Position numbers and translations under genes: made by a program. Below the pieces are notes generated by a model. The model ran no database searches, was not told the origin of the DNA, and worked only from the letters and a program-made list of their open reading frames with translations. A stretch of DNA of 8,382 nt from a bacterium. Lineage in GTDB: Bacteria; Patescibacteriota; Minisyncoccia; UBA6257; JAGGUH01. Below, piece after piece: positions 1 through 6,380 of this stretch. The DNA lies in assembly GCA_021158645.1 (NCBI GenBank), contig JAGGUH010000023.1, forward strand, positions 1 to 8,382, read 5' to 3'. Within the stretch, counting starts at the first letter, position 1, and every line of letters begins with the position of its first letter.

Positions 1-5
1 ATGTC

Positions 6-30
6 ATAGCATATGCTATAGTATATGCTA
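6..30. repeat. 12-bp tandem repeat and dyad at the window edge
   Basis: ATAGCATATGCT (6-17) is repeated with one change as ATAGTATATGCT (18-29). Positions 6-19 are also a perfect 14-bp palindrome, and TAGCATAT/ATATGCTA (7-14 and 23-30) can pair. It is possibly an operator or promoter region of the next gene to the left, which is not visible. Confidence 0.5.
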
Positions 31-51
31 AAAAAATTTAGAAGGAATTTT

Positions 52-101
52 AAAAAAATAACAAATTTAAAATTTAAAAGCGATCGCTTTTAAATTTTAA
101 A
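52..101 (-). terminator. Perfect 36-bp palindrome with T-tract, probable operon terminator
   Basis: Positions 66-101 form a perfect palindrome: 18-bp arms centred on GCGATCGC with pure A/T flanks. As RNA it would fold into a 16-bp stem with a GAUC loop. On the minus strand it is followed by TTTGTTATTTTTTT (65-52). It lies 120 bp after the isomerase stop and is the only candidate end of the rpsE-to-isomerase transcript. Confidence 0.55.
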
Positions 102-128
102 AAAATAAAAAAAGAATTTATTAAGGAA

Positions 129-158
129 AATTTGTTAGAAAGAAGAATTTGTTAGAAA
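129..158. repeat. 13-bp direct repeat AATTTGTTAGAAA
   Basis: Two exact copies at 129-141 and 146-158, with period 17, lie in the non-coding flank after the isomerase gene. No function is evident. The rest of the 1-220 flank holds only A/T-rich sequence and the palindrome. Confidence 0.5.
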
Positions 159-220
159 AGTGTTAATATTTTTATTTTTTATCCCTTGCTTTCTATTTAT
201 ATTTTTTTAATTTTATTTTT

Positions 221-1192
221 TTAAATTCTTTTTTTAAACTCACTTAAAAATTTTATTTGAAAATTTTGATCTATTTTTTTAATTCTTTTTAGATTTAAAG
301 AAATTAAAGTATTTAAAATAATTTGAGAAAAATATCTTTTTATTGGATTTTTTTCTTTTAAAAAAATAACTTCAAAATCAAAATGCCATTTTTTTAAATT
401 TTCATCTATAATTTTAATAATTTTTTTATTTTTTTTGAAATCATCAATTGATTTAAGAAAAACAATAAATAATTGATTGGAGAAGAACTTTAAAGCGGCA
501 AGATCATTATGAGTTGCTTCGGGCAAAACTCCTTCAAAGGCAGGAGTTAAAGCATCTTCTTCTAATCTTAATTTTAAATCATAACTTAAATGACTATTTT
601 TTTTAGTACTATAAATAAGAACTATTTTTTTTGATATTCTTTTAGCAATTTTTTTTGCTAATATTGAATTATATTTTAAATCAAACTTTGGAATTTTTTG
701 CCAAAAATTAGCAACCTTTGCTTTTTCTAAAATTTCTCCAAGAATAAAAAATTGATAAAAAATAGTTTGACGAGGCAAACAATTTTTAGGTAAAAGAAAA
801 TAATTAATTTTGTTTCTCTTGGCAAAATTTAAAAGAAAACCATTAGAACTTACAATAACCAATGGAATTTTTTCTAAATAAGTTTTCTTTGTAAAAAAAA
901 TAGTTTCTTTTGTATTACCAGAATAAGAAACTGAAACTACAAGAGAACGAGAATCAATTTTAGAATTTTCAAAGTCCTGAATTAATTCTATTTCTTCTTT
1001 TATCTTAAAATAATTTTTTAAAGAAATAAAAAGTTTTGGTCCAAGGCCAGAACCGCCCATACCGCAAAAAACAATCTTTTTTGGTTTTCTTATTTCTGAA
1101 AAAATTTTTCCTTCAAGATAAGGTTTTTTCAATGGCAAAACTAATTTTTCGATTCCAATTTCTTTATTTTTTTCTTCTGGTAGTTTTCTCAT
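221..1192 (-). CDS. Bifunctional phosphoglucose/phosphomannose isomerase (SIS-domain family)
   Basis: This 323-residue protein belongs to the small PGI/PMI family described from archaea and some bacteria, which interconverts glucose-6-P or mannose-6-P with fructose-6-P. The sugar-phosphate-binding SIS motifs are CGMGGSGLG (43-51) and SVSYSGNTKET (87-97). E212 (in LRLEEDALTPAF) and H228 (in LPEATHND) are 16 residues apart, matching the spacing of the catalytic glutamate and histidine in the Pyrobaculum enzyme (Glu203/His219). PRQTIFYQF (140-148) fits the helix after the first SIS domain. The ATG is the only start in this frame after an upstream TAA at 1204-1202, and it overlaps the solute-binding gene by 29 bp. 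The extreme C-terminus is divergent from typical members. It is last in the operon before a palindromic terminator. Confidence 0.87.
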   Translation of the reverse strand: MRKLPEEKNKEIGIEKLVLPLKKPYLEGKIFSEIRKPKKIVFCGMGGSGLGPKLFISLKNYFKIKEEIELIQDFENSKIDSRSLVVSVSYSGNTKETIFFTKKTYLEKIPLVIVSSNGFLLNFAKRNKINYFLLPKNCLPRQTIFYQFFILGEILEKAKVANFWQKIPKFDLKYNSILAKKIAKRISKKIVLIYSTKKNSHLSYDLKLRLEEDALTPAFEGVLPEATHNDLAALKFFSNQLFIVFLKSIDDFKKNKKIIKIIDENLKKWHFDFEVIFLKEKNPIKRYFSQIILNTLISLNLKRIKKIDQNFQIKFLSEFKKRI

Positions 1193-2870
1193 ACCATAAA
1201 GTTATGTCACTAAACCTTTCAAAGGTAAAATTAAGAGGTTTAACTTCAATTCCTTTAACGCTTTTTGGAATTATCCAAAAATAAGGATACCAAAAAAGAT
1301 AAATTCCTGGAACTTGCTCAATAAATAGTTCTTGAAACTTATCATACCACTTCATTCTTTCTTCTTTAGTAATCCCCTCCCTGATTTTTTCTAAAGCGGC
1401 ATCAATTTCTTGATCTTCATATAAAGAAATATTTTGACCCGGCTCAAAAATCTGAGAAGAATGCCAGAAAGAAAAAAGATCTGGCTTCAAGGTTAACATT
1501 TGACCAAAAAGAAGACTTTCAAAATTTCTTTGAGAAATTTCTTCTGAAAGTTGCTCTGCATCTAAAGTCCTTAAATTTACTTTAAACCCTGCTTTTTGCC
1601 ATTCTTCTTTTAAAATATTTGCTACTTGAAATAAAATATCTGATTGAGGTAAAACAAGTTCAAATTCTAATTTTAAAATTTTTCTCTCTTTGTTTTCTCT
1701 ATCAATATCTAAAACTTCTTTCTCCAAAACTCCATCAGAGTCCAAATCTTTAAAGCCATCCTTGCTTAAAGTTTCTCTTGCTTTCTCTAAATCAAAAAAG
1801 TTTTCTTTAAACTTTTTAGAATAACCTTCCATTCCTTCAAAAAATGGAGTATTAGAAAAATTACCTTCCTCTAATCCTATTTCTTTAACTATTTCTTTTT
1901 TATTAGTTGCAAATAAAAGCGCTTTTCTCACTTCCTTATCTCTAAAAATTGGATTTAATTCAGGGTTTAAAAATACTAAAAAAAATCTTGGGGTTTTAAT
2001 TTTTAATTTTCTTTTACCATAAAATGGTTTTTTAAAATCAAACGGAGAAAGATTGCCTAAAGATTTTATCTTGCCTTGGCTCAATGCCTTGATTGCTTCT
2101 TCAAAATTTTCATAGAACCTAAAATCAATTTCCTTAAGATAAGGCATTTTATCAAAGTAGTTTTGATTTCTCTCTAAAGAAAAACCAATAATCTTTCCTT
2201 TGTTTGTTTTTTGATAACTTTTTACAATATAGGGACCAGTACCAACAGGAAGTAAATTATATTCGGAAAGATAATAATTCTGAGCATCAATTTTTGACCA
2301 AATATGTTTAGGAACAATTTTAAGAAGTGATAAACTTTCCTCAAAAAACGGATAAGGATTTTTTAAATAAAATTCAATAGTATAAGAATCTAAACACTTC
2401 ACTACCACGCCTTCCCAATTCCAATAAAATGGAGAATTGATTTTTTCATCTAAAATTTTTTCGATAGTAAACAAAACATCCTCGCTATCAAACCGCTCTC
2501 CATCCTGCCAAAAAACATTCTTTTTTAAAAAAACTTTCCATTCTCTTAAATCTTTAGAGGTCTCAACTTTTTCGCAAAGATCACAAACAAATCCCTTTGA
2601 TTTGTCTGATTTCAAAATTCCGTTGTAAACTACTTCAATAATATCCCAAGCAGGTTCCTCTGGAGAAATAATTATTGGATTTAGCGAACTAACTTTTCCA
2701 ACAATTCCTTCTATAAATGTTCCTCCCTCTGCTGGTTGCACTGAAGTATGAGAAAAATAAAAAGAAAGTAAACCAATAATAAATCCAACTACCAAGCAAA
2801 AACAAGCAACTTTTAAGGCAACTTTCTCTTTTTTGGAGAATAATCTAAAAAATGTTTTAATTTTTTCCAT
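1164..2870 (-). CDS. Membrane-anchored extracellular solute-binding protein, family 5 (peptide/oligopeptide type)
   Basis: This is a 568-residue protein of the SBP_bac_5 family (DppA/OppA/NikA fold), which captures peptides or similar solutes outside the membrane for an ABC importer. The cytoplasmic N-terminus is lysine-rich, followed by one transmembrane helix at about 18-39. The cysteines at 23 and 25 lie at the beginning of that helix, so there is no lipobox and the protein appears tethered by the helix, not by a lipid. Typical motifs follow: SSLNPIIIS (61-69), WKVFLKKNVFWQDGERFDSEDVLFTIEKI (111-139), PVGTGPYIV (208-216), RDKEVRKALLFATNKKEIV (310-328) and a D-rich loop GFKDLDSDGVLEKE (372-385). 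No permease or ATPase genes lie nearby, so substrate and partner are unknown. It starts one base after the secG stop and overlaps the next gene by 29 bp. Confidence 0.88.
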   Translation of the reverse strand: MEKIKTFFRLFSKKEKVALKVACFCLVVGFIIGLLSFYFSHTSVQPAEGGTFIEGIVGKVSSLNPIIISPEEPAWDIIEVVYNGILKSDKSKGFVCDLCEKVETSKDLREWKVFLKKNVFWQDGERFDSEDVLFTIEKILDEKINSPFYWNWEGVVVKCLDSYTIEFYLKNPYPFFEESLSLLKIVPKHIWSKIDAQNYYLSEYNLLPVGTGPYIVKSYQKTNKGKIIGFSLERNQNYFDKMPYLKEIDFRFYENFEEAIKALSQGKIKSLGNLSPFDFKKPFYGKRKLKIKTPRFFLVFLNPELNPIFRDKEVRKALLFATNKKEIVKEIGLEEGNFSNTPFFEGMEGYSKKFKENFFDLEKARETLSKDGFKDLDSDGVLEKEVLDIDRENKERKILKLEFELVLPQSDILFQVANILKEEWQKAGFKVNLRTLDAEQLSEEISQRNFESLLFGQMLTLKPDLFSFWHSSQIFEPGQNISLYEDQEIDAALEKIREGITKEERMKWYDKFQELFIEQVPGIYLFWYPYFWIIPKSVKGIEVKPLNFTFERFSDITLWYEKTTRRKK

Positions 2871-2871
2871 T

Positions 2872-3078
2872 TTATTTCTTCAAAATTATCCTTATAATTC
2901 CAATTCCAACAAAAAGAACCCCAAAAATAACTGTCAGATAAAAAATCTTTTTTTCCAAACCTCGTTTAGTGGCATAAAATTCGCTTCCTCCAATAGCAGA
3001 AGAAAGCCCACTCCCCTGTTCCTGAAAAAGAATTAAAACAATTAATAAAATTGAAACAAAGATATGAAAAATAGCCAT
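2872..3078 (-). CDS. secG: Preprotein translocase subunit SecG
   Basis: SecG is the small non-essential subunit of the SecYEG membrane channel that aids SecA-driven export. The 68-residue protein has the family layout: transmembrane helix about 3-19 (ending LILFQEQ), the conserved cytoplasmic loop GSGLSSAIGGSEFYATKRGLEKKIF (22-46) and a second transmembrane helix about 46-66. It starts 9 bp after rpsE and ends one base before the ATG of the solute-binding protein, so it is almost certainly co-transcribed with it. No Shine-Dalgarno sequence is visible. Confidence 0.95.
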   Translation of the reverse strand: MAIFHIFVSILLIVLILFQEQGSGLSSAIGGSEFYATKRGLEKKIFYLTVIFGVLFVGIGIIRIILKK

Positions 3079-3087
3079 TTTTTTATT

Positions 3088-3546
3088 TTATCTAATTTTT
3101 TTTAACGCTTCAATAGTTGCCAAAGCATTTGTAAGTTGATTTTTGGTGTGAGATAAAATTTTTGCCGAAATATCTTTAATTCCTCCCAATTGACAAATCA
3201 CTCTTACTGCTCCACCCGCAATTAAACCGTGGCCCTTTTTAGCCGGTTTAAGTCGAACTCTTGCCGCTGAAAATTTTGCCTCGATTTCATAAGGAATAGT
3301 TCGATTTTCTTTTAAAGGAATTACGATAAGATTTTTTTTGGCATTATTTCTTGCTTTCTCAATTGCTCGAGCCACATCATTTGCTTTCCCAATCCCAACT
3401 CCAACTTTTCCAGTTTTATTTCCAAGAACAACAATTGCCTCAAAACGAAACCTTTTTCCTCCGGCAGTAACCCGAACAACTCTTCTAATTTCTAATAATC
3501 TATCCTCAAATTCCTCTTGTTGATTTTTAGTCAAATTCTCTTTCAT
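3088..3546 (-). CDS. rpsE: 30S ribosomal protein S5
   Basis: S5 is a small-subunit protein needed for decoding fidelity. At 152 residues it is shorter than the usual about 165, mainly because it lacks the C-terminal extension. The N-terminal double-stranded RNA-binding-like domain (about 14-77) contains VTAGGKRFRFEAIVVLGN and GKVGVGIGKA. The C-terminal domain (about 88-152) contains KFSAARVRLKPAKKGHGLIAGGAVR. The segment usually read as GSTNPxNxxxAT is SHTKNQLTNALAT here, a lineage divergence. The leader of 168 bp after rplR has no convincing promoter and no Shine-Dalgarno sequence. The usual downstream genes rpmD (L30), rplO (L15) and secY are absent; secG follows after 9 bp. Confidence 0.97.
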   Translation of the reverse strand: MKENLTKNQQEEFEDRLLEIRRVVRVTAGGKRFRFEAIVVLGNKTGKVGVGIGKANDVARAIEKARNNAKKNLIVIPLKENRTIPYEIEAKFSAARVRLKPAKKGHGLIAGGAVRVICQLGGIKDISAKILSHTKNQLTNALATIEALKKIR

Positions 3547-3648
3547 TGAAAATTAATAATTAAAAATTATTTAAATAGTTTTAATCTTCAAATTTTGGTT
3601 TTTAAAATTTAAATTACAACTTGCCTGCAATAAATAAATTTTGACTTC

Positions 3649-3693
3649 AATAAAAACAAGTTTTTAAGTTGATGCTCAGCATCGAAAAACTTG
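3649..3693 (-). terminator. Hairpin with T-tract between rplR and rpsE (terminator or attenuator)
   Basis: A 9-bp outer stem (CAAGTTTTT with AAAAACTTG; plus-strand arms 3657-3665 and 3685-3693) encloses an inner 5-bp GATGC/GCATC stem with a 3-nt loop (3671-3683). Read on the minus strand it is followed by TTTTTATT. This would end or attenuate the rplR transcript before rpsE. The asymmetric internal bulge weakens it as a classical terminator. Confidence 0.45.
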
Positions 3694-3714
3694 ATGTTGA
3701 TTGAAAACTAAACA

Positions 3715-4083
3715 TTAAAACTGCAATCCTCCCTCTCTTGCTCCTTTAGCCAAAGATTTTACTCGGCCATGATATCGGTATCCTTTTCTATCAAAAACAA
3801 TTTTTTTTATTCCAACCCCAAGCGCTTTTTCGGCAATCAACTTTCCAACTTCAAAAGCAATCTCTTTTTTAGTCAATTTCTTATCCAAACTTATTTCTTT
3901 AGAATTAGCACTTATCAAAGTATGACCTTTTTCATCATCAACAACTTGAACCCAAAGATTTTTTTTAGACCTAAAAACACAAAGCCGTGGCTTTTCTTTG
4001 GTGCCAAAAATTCTTGCTCTTATCCTTTGCTTCCTTTTTTCCTCTCTTTTTCTTTTTTCTTTTAAATGTCTTTTTGAACTCAT
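3715..4083 (-). CDS. rplR: 50S ribosomal protein L18
   Basis: L18 binds 5S rRNA and helps dock it on the large subunit. The 122-residue length fits the family. The basic N-terminal tail (residues 4-24, mostly K/R) is followed by [24 protein letters not shown] (27-50) and [44 protein letters not shown] (79-122), the L18 core and C-terminal 5S-binding signature. It has its own promoter and Shine-Dalgarno sequence. The next gene is rpsE, as in the classical spc operon, but 168 bp away with a hairpin between. The gene upstream is miaA rather than rplF (L6), so the operon is broken on this side. Confidence 0.97.
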   Translation of the reverse strand: MSSKRHLKEKRKREEKRKQRIRARIFGTKEKPRLCVFRSKKNLWVQVVDDEKGHTLISANSKEISLDKKLTKKEIAFEVGKLIAEKALGVGIKKIVFDRKGYRYHGRVKSLAKGAREGGLQF

Positions 4084-4089
4084 TTTATG

Positions 4090-4095
4090 CCTTTG
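4090..4095 (-). promoter_or_regulatory. Shine-Dalgarno site of rplR
   Basis: CAAAGG lies 6 nt upstream of the rplR ATG (4083). It is the clearest ribosome binding site in the window; murD, rpsE, secG and the isomerase gene show none. Confidence 0.55.
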
Positions 4096-4102
4096 GAAAT
4101 TG

Positions 4103-4130
4103 AGTATAACAATTTTTCCAATTTTTGCAA
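4103..4130 (-). promoter_or_regulatory. Promoter upstream of rplR (TTGCAA-16-TATACT)
   Basis: The -35 box is TTGCAA (4130-4125), the spacer 16 bp and the -10 box TATACT (4108-4103), on the minus strand. It lies in the 54-bp gap between miaA and rplR. The start site would be near 4096, giving a leader of roughly 13 nt that contains the AAAGG Shine-Dalgarno sequence. It would make the ribosomal-protein genes independent of murD-miaA transcription. Confidence 0.6.
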
Positions 4131-4137
4131 ACTTATT

Positions 4138-5031
4138 TTATTTTTTTAACCATTTTTTTACAATTTTTTCGGCTTCCAAAAAATTTTTGATCCAAACAAT
4201 TTCTTTATCTTTTTTAAAGACATTAATTTGTTTTTTTGCAAAATGGCAATCTTCTTTAAAAAGGTTCTCTTTCATTTTTTTAAAATCAATCTTTCCCTGA
4301 AGATAAAAGGCAATCCACCTGCATTCCAATCCAAAGTTTTCAATTTTTTTAAAAGAAAGACCTGATTCTTTTAATTTCTTTACTTCCTTTATCATTCCTT
4401 GTTTTAATCTTTTTTGAAGCCGAAGAAAAATTAATTTTTTTAATTTCTCAAAAGGAACTTCGATTCCAATTTTTAAAACCTCATAACTTTTTCTCTTTTT
4501 TATTCTGGGAAACTCAAAACAATCAAGAGCAATTTCAATGCTCCTTATTAAACGAACTTTATTGTTTTTTTCAACTTCTCTTGATCTTTTTAAATCAATT
4601 TTTTTTAAAATCAAATAAAGTTCCTTGCTTGATTTCTTTTGAAGTTTTTTTCTTGATAAAAAATTTGGTTTTACTTCTGGAAGTTCAATGTCTTCAATCA
4701 AAACCTTCAACCAAAACCAACTGCCACCACAAACAATAGGAAGTTTTCCTTTTTTTAAAATTTTTTTAATTGCTTTTTTCGCTTTTTTCTGAAACTGAGC
4801 CACTGAAAATTGTCTTTTCGGAGAAGCAACATCCAAAAGATAATGCTGTATTTCTTTTCTTTCTTTTTTACTAATTTTCCCTGAACTTAAATCCATTCCT
4901 TTGTAAATTTGGAGAGAATCACAAGAAACAATCTCACCGTTAAATTTTTTAGCAATTTTTATTGCCAAATCTGACTTCCCTGAAGAAGTTGGACCTAAAA
5001 TCACTAAAACTTTTGGCAATTTTTCTTTCAT
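4138..5031 (-). CDS. miaA: tRNA dimethylallyltransferase
   Basis: MiaA transfers a dimethylallyl group to N6 of A37 in tRNAs that read codons starting with U, which stabilises codon pairing. At 297 residues it is of normal length. The P-loop GPTSSGKS is at 13-20, followed by SCDSLQIYKGMDLSSGK (36-52), with D38 in the place of the catalytic aspartate. The usual VGGT segment is CGGSW (101-105), so serine 104 takes the place of the conserved threonine, a conservative change. RLIRSIEIALD (160-170) matches the family's RxxRALEV motif, and GLECRWIAFYLQGK (234-247) and FAKKQINVFKKD (264-275) match the C-terminal family motifs. The gene starts at an ATGA overlap with murD and ends just before the rplR promoter. 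It is lysine-rich, as expected for such an A/T-rich genome. Confidence 0.95.
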   Translation of the reverse strand: MKEKLPKVLVILGPTSSGKSDLAIKIAKKFNGEIVSCDSLQIYKGMDLSSGKISKKERKEIQHYLLDVASPKRQFSVAQFQKKAKKAIKKILKKGKLPIVCGGSWFWLKVLIEDIELPEVKPNFLSRKKLQKKSSKELYLILKKIDLKRSREVEKNNKVRLIRSIEIALDCFEFPRIKKRKSYEVLKIGIEVPFEKLKKLIFLRLQKRLKQGMIKEVKKLKESGLSFKKIENFGLECRWIAFYLQGKIDFKKMKENLFKEDCHFAKKQINVFKKDKEIVWIKNFLEAEKIVKKWLKK

Positions 5032-6287
5032 AGAGTTTTTACAAGTTTCTCAAAAATTTTTCCCCTTTCCTTTGAATTTTTAAATTCATCTAAAGAAGAA
5101 AAACCCGGGGAAAACAAAATAATTTCATTTTTTTGGGCTAATTTTTTTGCTAAAATTACCGCCTTCTCTAAAGAATTTACTAAATATCTCTCTTTTTTAT
5201 TTTTTAAAATTTTAAAAAGTTTTCTTGATACTTCTCCAAAAAGAATTACATTTTTTATGCTTTTATTTTTCAAAATTTCTTTTTTCAAAGGATTTAAATT
5301 AATATTCTTTTCTTTTCCTCCCAAAATTAAAACTTTTGGCGTAGAAAAACTTTTAACTGCCTCAATTGTTGAAAAAGGATTTGTTGAGGCAGAATCATTA
5401 ATAAACTTTATACCATTAATTTCTCCTATAGGTTCTAAATGAAAACGAAGTGGCTTAAAATTCTCAATGGTTTTTCTCAAAATTTCTTTTTTTATTTTCA
5501 AAATTTTTGCTAATGTCAAAACAACAGAAATATTCTTTAAATTATGAGAACCAAAAAGTTTTATTTTAAAATTTTTTATCAAAGAAAAATTTAAATCAAA
5601 GAAAAACTTCTTTCCTTCTCCGATCTTTTTAATATCTTTTATTTTCCTTAAAAGATTTTTATCAATAATTGCAATGTCATCTCTTTTCTGAAACTTCAAC
5701 AAATTAAGTTTTGCTTCAAAGTATTCATTTAAACTTTGGTGATAATCTAAATGATCTTCAAGAATATCAAGTAAAATCGCAATCTGAGGAGATTTCTTTA
5801 AGTTTTGAAGTTGAAAACTTGAAAGTTCAGCAACTACAATTTTTGGGTTTTTTTCTAAAAAATTTAGCAACGGCTTTCCGATGTTTCCTCCTAAAGAAAC
5901 ATTATATCTTCCATTTTTTAAAACTTTATAAATCAAAGTTGCCACGGTTCCTTTTCCTTTAGTGCCAGAAATTCCAATTATTTTACCTTTAAAATTTTCA
6001 AAAAAAATTTGGGTCGGAGTTAAAATTTTTCCCTTAAAATTTTTAAATTCTTTTTTAAAAGGAAAAATTCCAGGAGATAAAATTAATACTTTAAAATTAT
6101 TTAAATTTTTAAGATAATCACTTCCCAATACTTTTTTATAATTTTTAGGGATAATTTTATTTTTATCCCTATCTAAAATGGTAATTTTCTTTGAAAATTG
6201 TTTTAAAAACCTTGCTGCTGCTTTCCCTTCTTTTCCAAACCCTATAATTCCAATATCTTTATTTTTTAATTCTTTTAAATTTGACAT
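5028..6287 (-). CDS. murD: UDP-N-acetylmuramoylalanine--D-glutamate ligase
   Basis: MurD adds D-glutamate to UDP-MurNAc-L-Ala in the cytoplasm, the second amino-acid step of peptidoglycan precursor synthesis, using ATP. At 419 residues it is slightly short for the family (about 440-450). It opens with a Rossmann-like domain (GIIGFGKEG, 13-21). The Mur-ligase P-loop is GISGTKGKGT (105-114); the GKGT form resembles FolC more than the usual MurD GTNGKT/S, but the rest is MurD. Further motifs are ELSSFQL (154-160), EDHLDYH (177-183), K193 in EAKLNL (candidate carbamylated lysine), GSHNLKN (246-252), RFHLE (281-285), NDSASTNP (297-304), LGGKEKN (322-328) and SPGFSSLDEFKNSKERG (393-409). The stop overlaps the miaA start as ATGA, implying translational coupling. 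There is no Shine-Dalgarno sequence. Confidence 0.95.
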   Translation of the reverse strand: MSNLKELKNKDIGIIGFGKEGKAAARFLKQFSKKITILDRDKNKIIPKNYKKVLGSDYLKNLNNFKVLILSPGIFPFKKEFKNFKGKILTPTQIFFENFKGKIIGISGTKGKGTVATLIYKVLKNGRYNVSLGGNIGKPLLNFLEKNPKIVVAELSSFQLQNLKKSPQIAILLDILEDHLDYHQSLNEYFEAKLNLLKFQKRDDIAIIDKNLLRKIKDIKKIGEGKKFFFDLNFSLIKNFKIKLFGSHNLKNISVVLTLAKILKIKKEILRKTIENFKPLRFHLEPIGEINGIKFINDSASTNPFSTIEAVKSFSTPKVLILGGKEKNINLNPLKKEILKNKSIKNVILFGEVSRKLFKILKNKKERYLVNSLEKAVILAKKLAQKNEIILFSPGFSSLDEFKNSKERGKIFEKLVKTL

Positions 6288-6298
6288 TTTTCAAATTT
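6277..6298. promoter_or_regulatory. Inverted repeat around the murD start codon
   Basis: A perfect 8-bp inverted repeat (AAATTTGA, 6-bp spacer, TCAAATTT) spans the murD start codon and the -35/spacer of the plus-strand promoter. It could be a protein-binding operator. In murD mRNA it could form a weak hairpin with the AUG in its 6-nt loop. It is A/T-rich, so a chance origin cannot be excluded. Confidence 0.35.
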
Positions 6299-6308
6299 TG
6301 ATTATACT
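6281..6308 (+). promoter_or_regulatory. Plus-strand sigma70-type promoter (TTGACA-16-TATACT)
   Basis: A perfect -35 box TTGACA (6281-6286), a 16-bp spacer and a -10 box TATACT (6303-6308) match consensus at 11 of 12 positions. Transcription would start near 6315 and run rightward, away from murD and against the direction of all coding genes here. The -35 overlaps the murD start codon and the -10 overlaps the murD -10. The only element downstream on this strand is the hairpin pair ending in a terminator. The same TATACT with a 16-bp spacer occurs in the rplR promoter of this window. Confidence 0.6.
6301..6306 (-). promoter_or_regulatory. -10 box of a murD-miaA promoter
   Basis: A perfect TATAAT on the minus strand lies 14 bp upstream of the murD ATG. 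The -35 region is poor (TACACT at a 17-bp spacer). Transcription would start near 6294, leaving a leader of only about 7 nt with no Shine-Dalgarno sequence, so murD would be nearly leaderless. The box overlaps the -10 of the opposing plus-strand promoter, so the two would compete for polymerase. Confidence 0.45.
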
Positions 6309-6328
6309 AAAGAAAAATAAGTGAGTGT

Positions 6329-6364
6329 ATTTCCCTTTTTGATATTTTTATCAGAAAGGGAAAT
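6329..6364. other. Hairpin 1 between murD and the ComEC beta-lactamase gene
   Basis: The arms are 6329-6343 and 6350-6364: 15 positions with a single mismatch around a 6-nt A/T loop. Neither strand has a clear T-tract next to it, so it reads as an RNA structural element rather than a terminator. It shares the 12-mer TGATATTTTTAT with the terminator hairpin exactly 50 bp away, suggesting that the two hairpins arose by duplication. Confidence 0.6.
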
Positions 6365-6380
6365 CTCCGATTCGTTTGGG

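Noticed and set aside
3547..3648. Promoter for rpsE (for example TTGAAG with TAATTT)
   Set aside because: Only weak partial matches that are expected by chance in sequence this A/T-rich.
3338..4300. Plus-strand open frames opposite rpsE, rplR and miaA (and similar ones elsewhere)
   Set aside because: They lie wholly or largely antisense to well-supported genes, have low-complexity F/S/K-rich translations and no recognisable motifs.
5028..5030. Possible TGA recoding (Gracilibacteria-type or mycoplasma-type code)
   Set aside because: MurD ends at the expected family position at this TGA and forms an ATGA overlap with miaA; tryptophans are encoded by TGG.
5257..5962. Plus-strand open frames opposite murD
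   Set aside because: Shadows of the murD coding sequence; no start signals or family resemblance.
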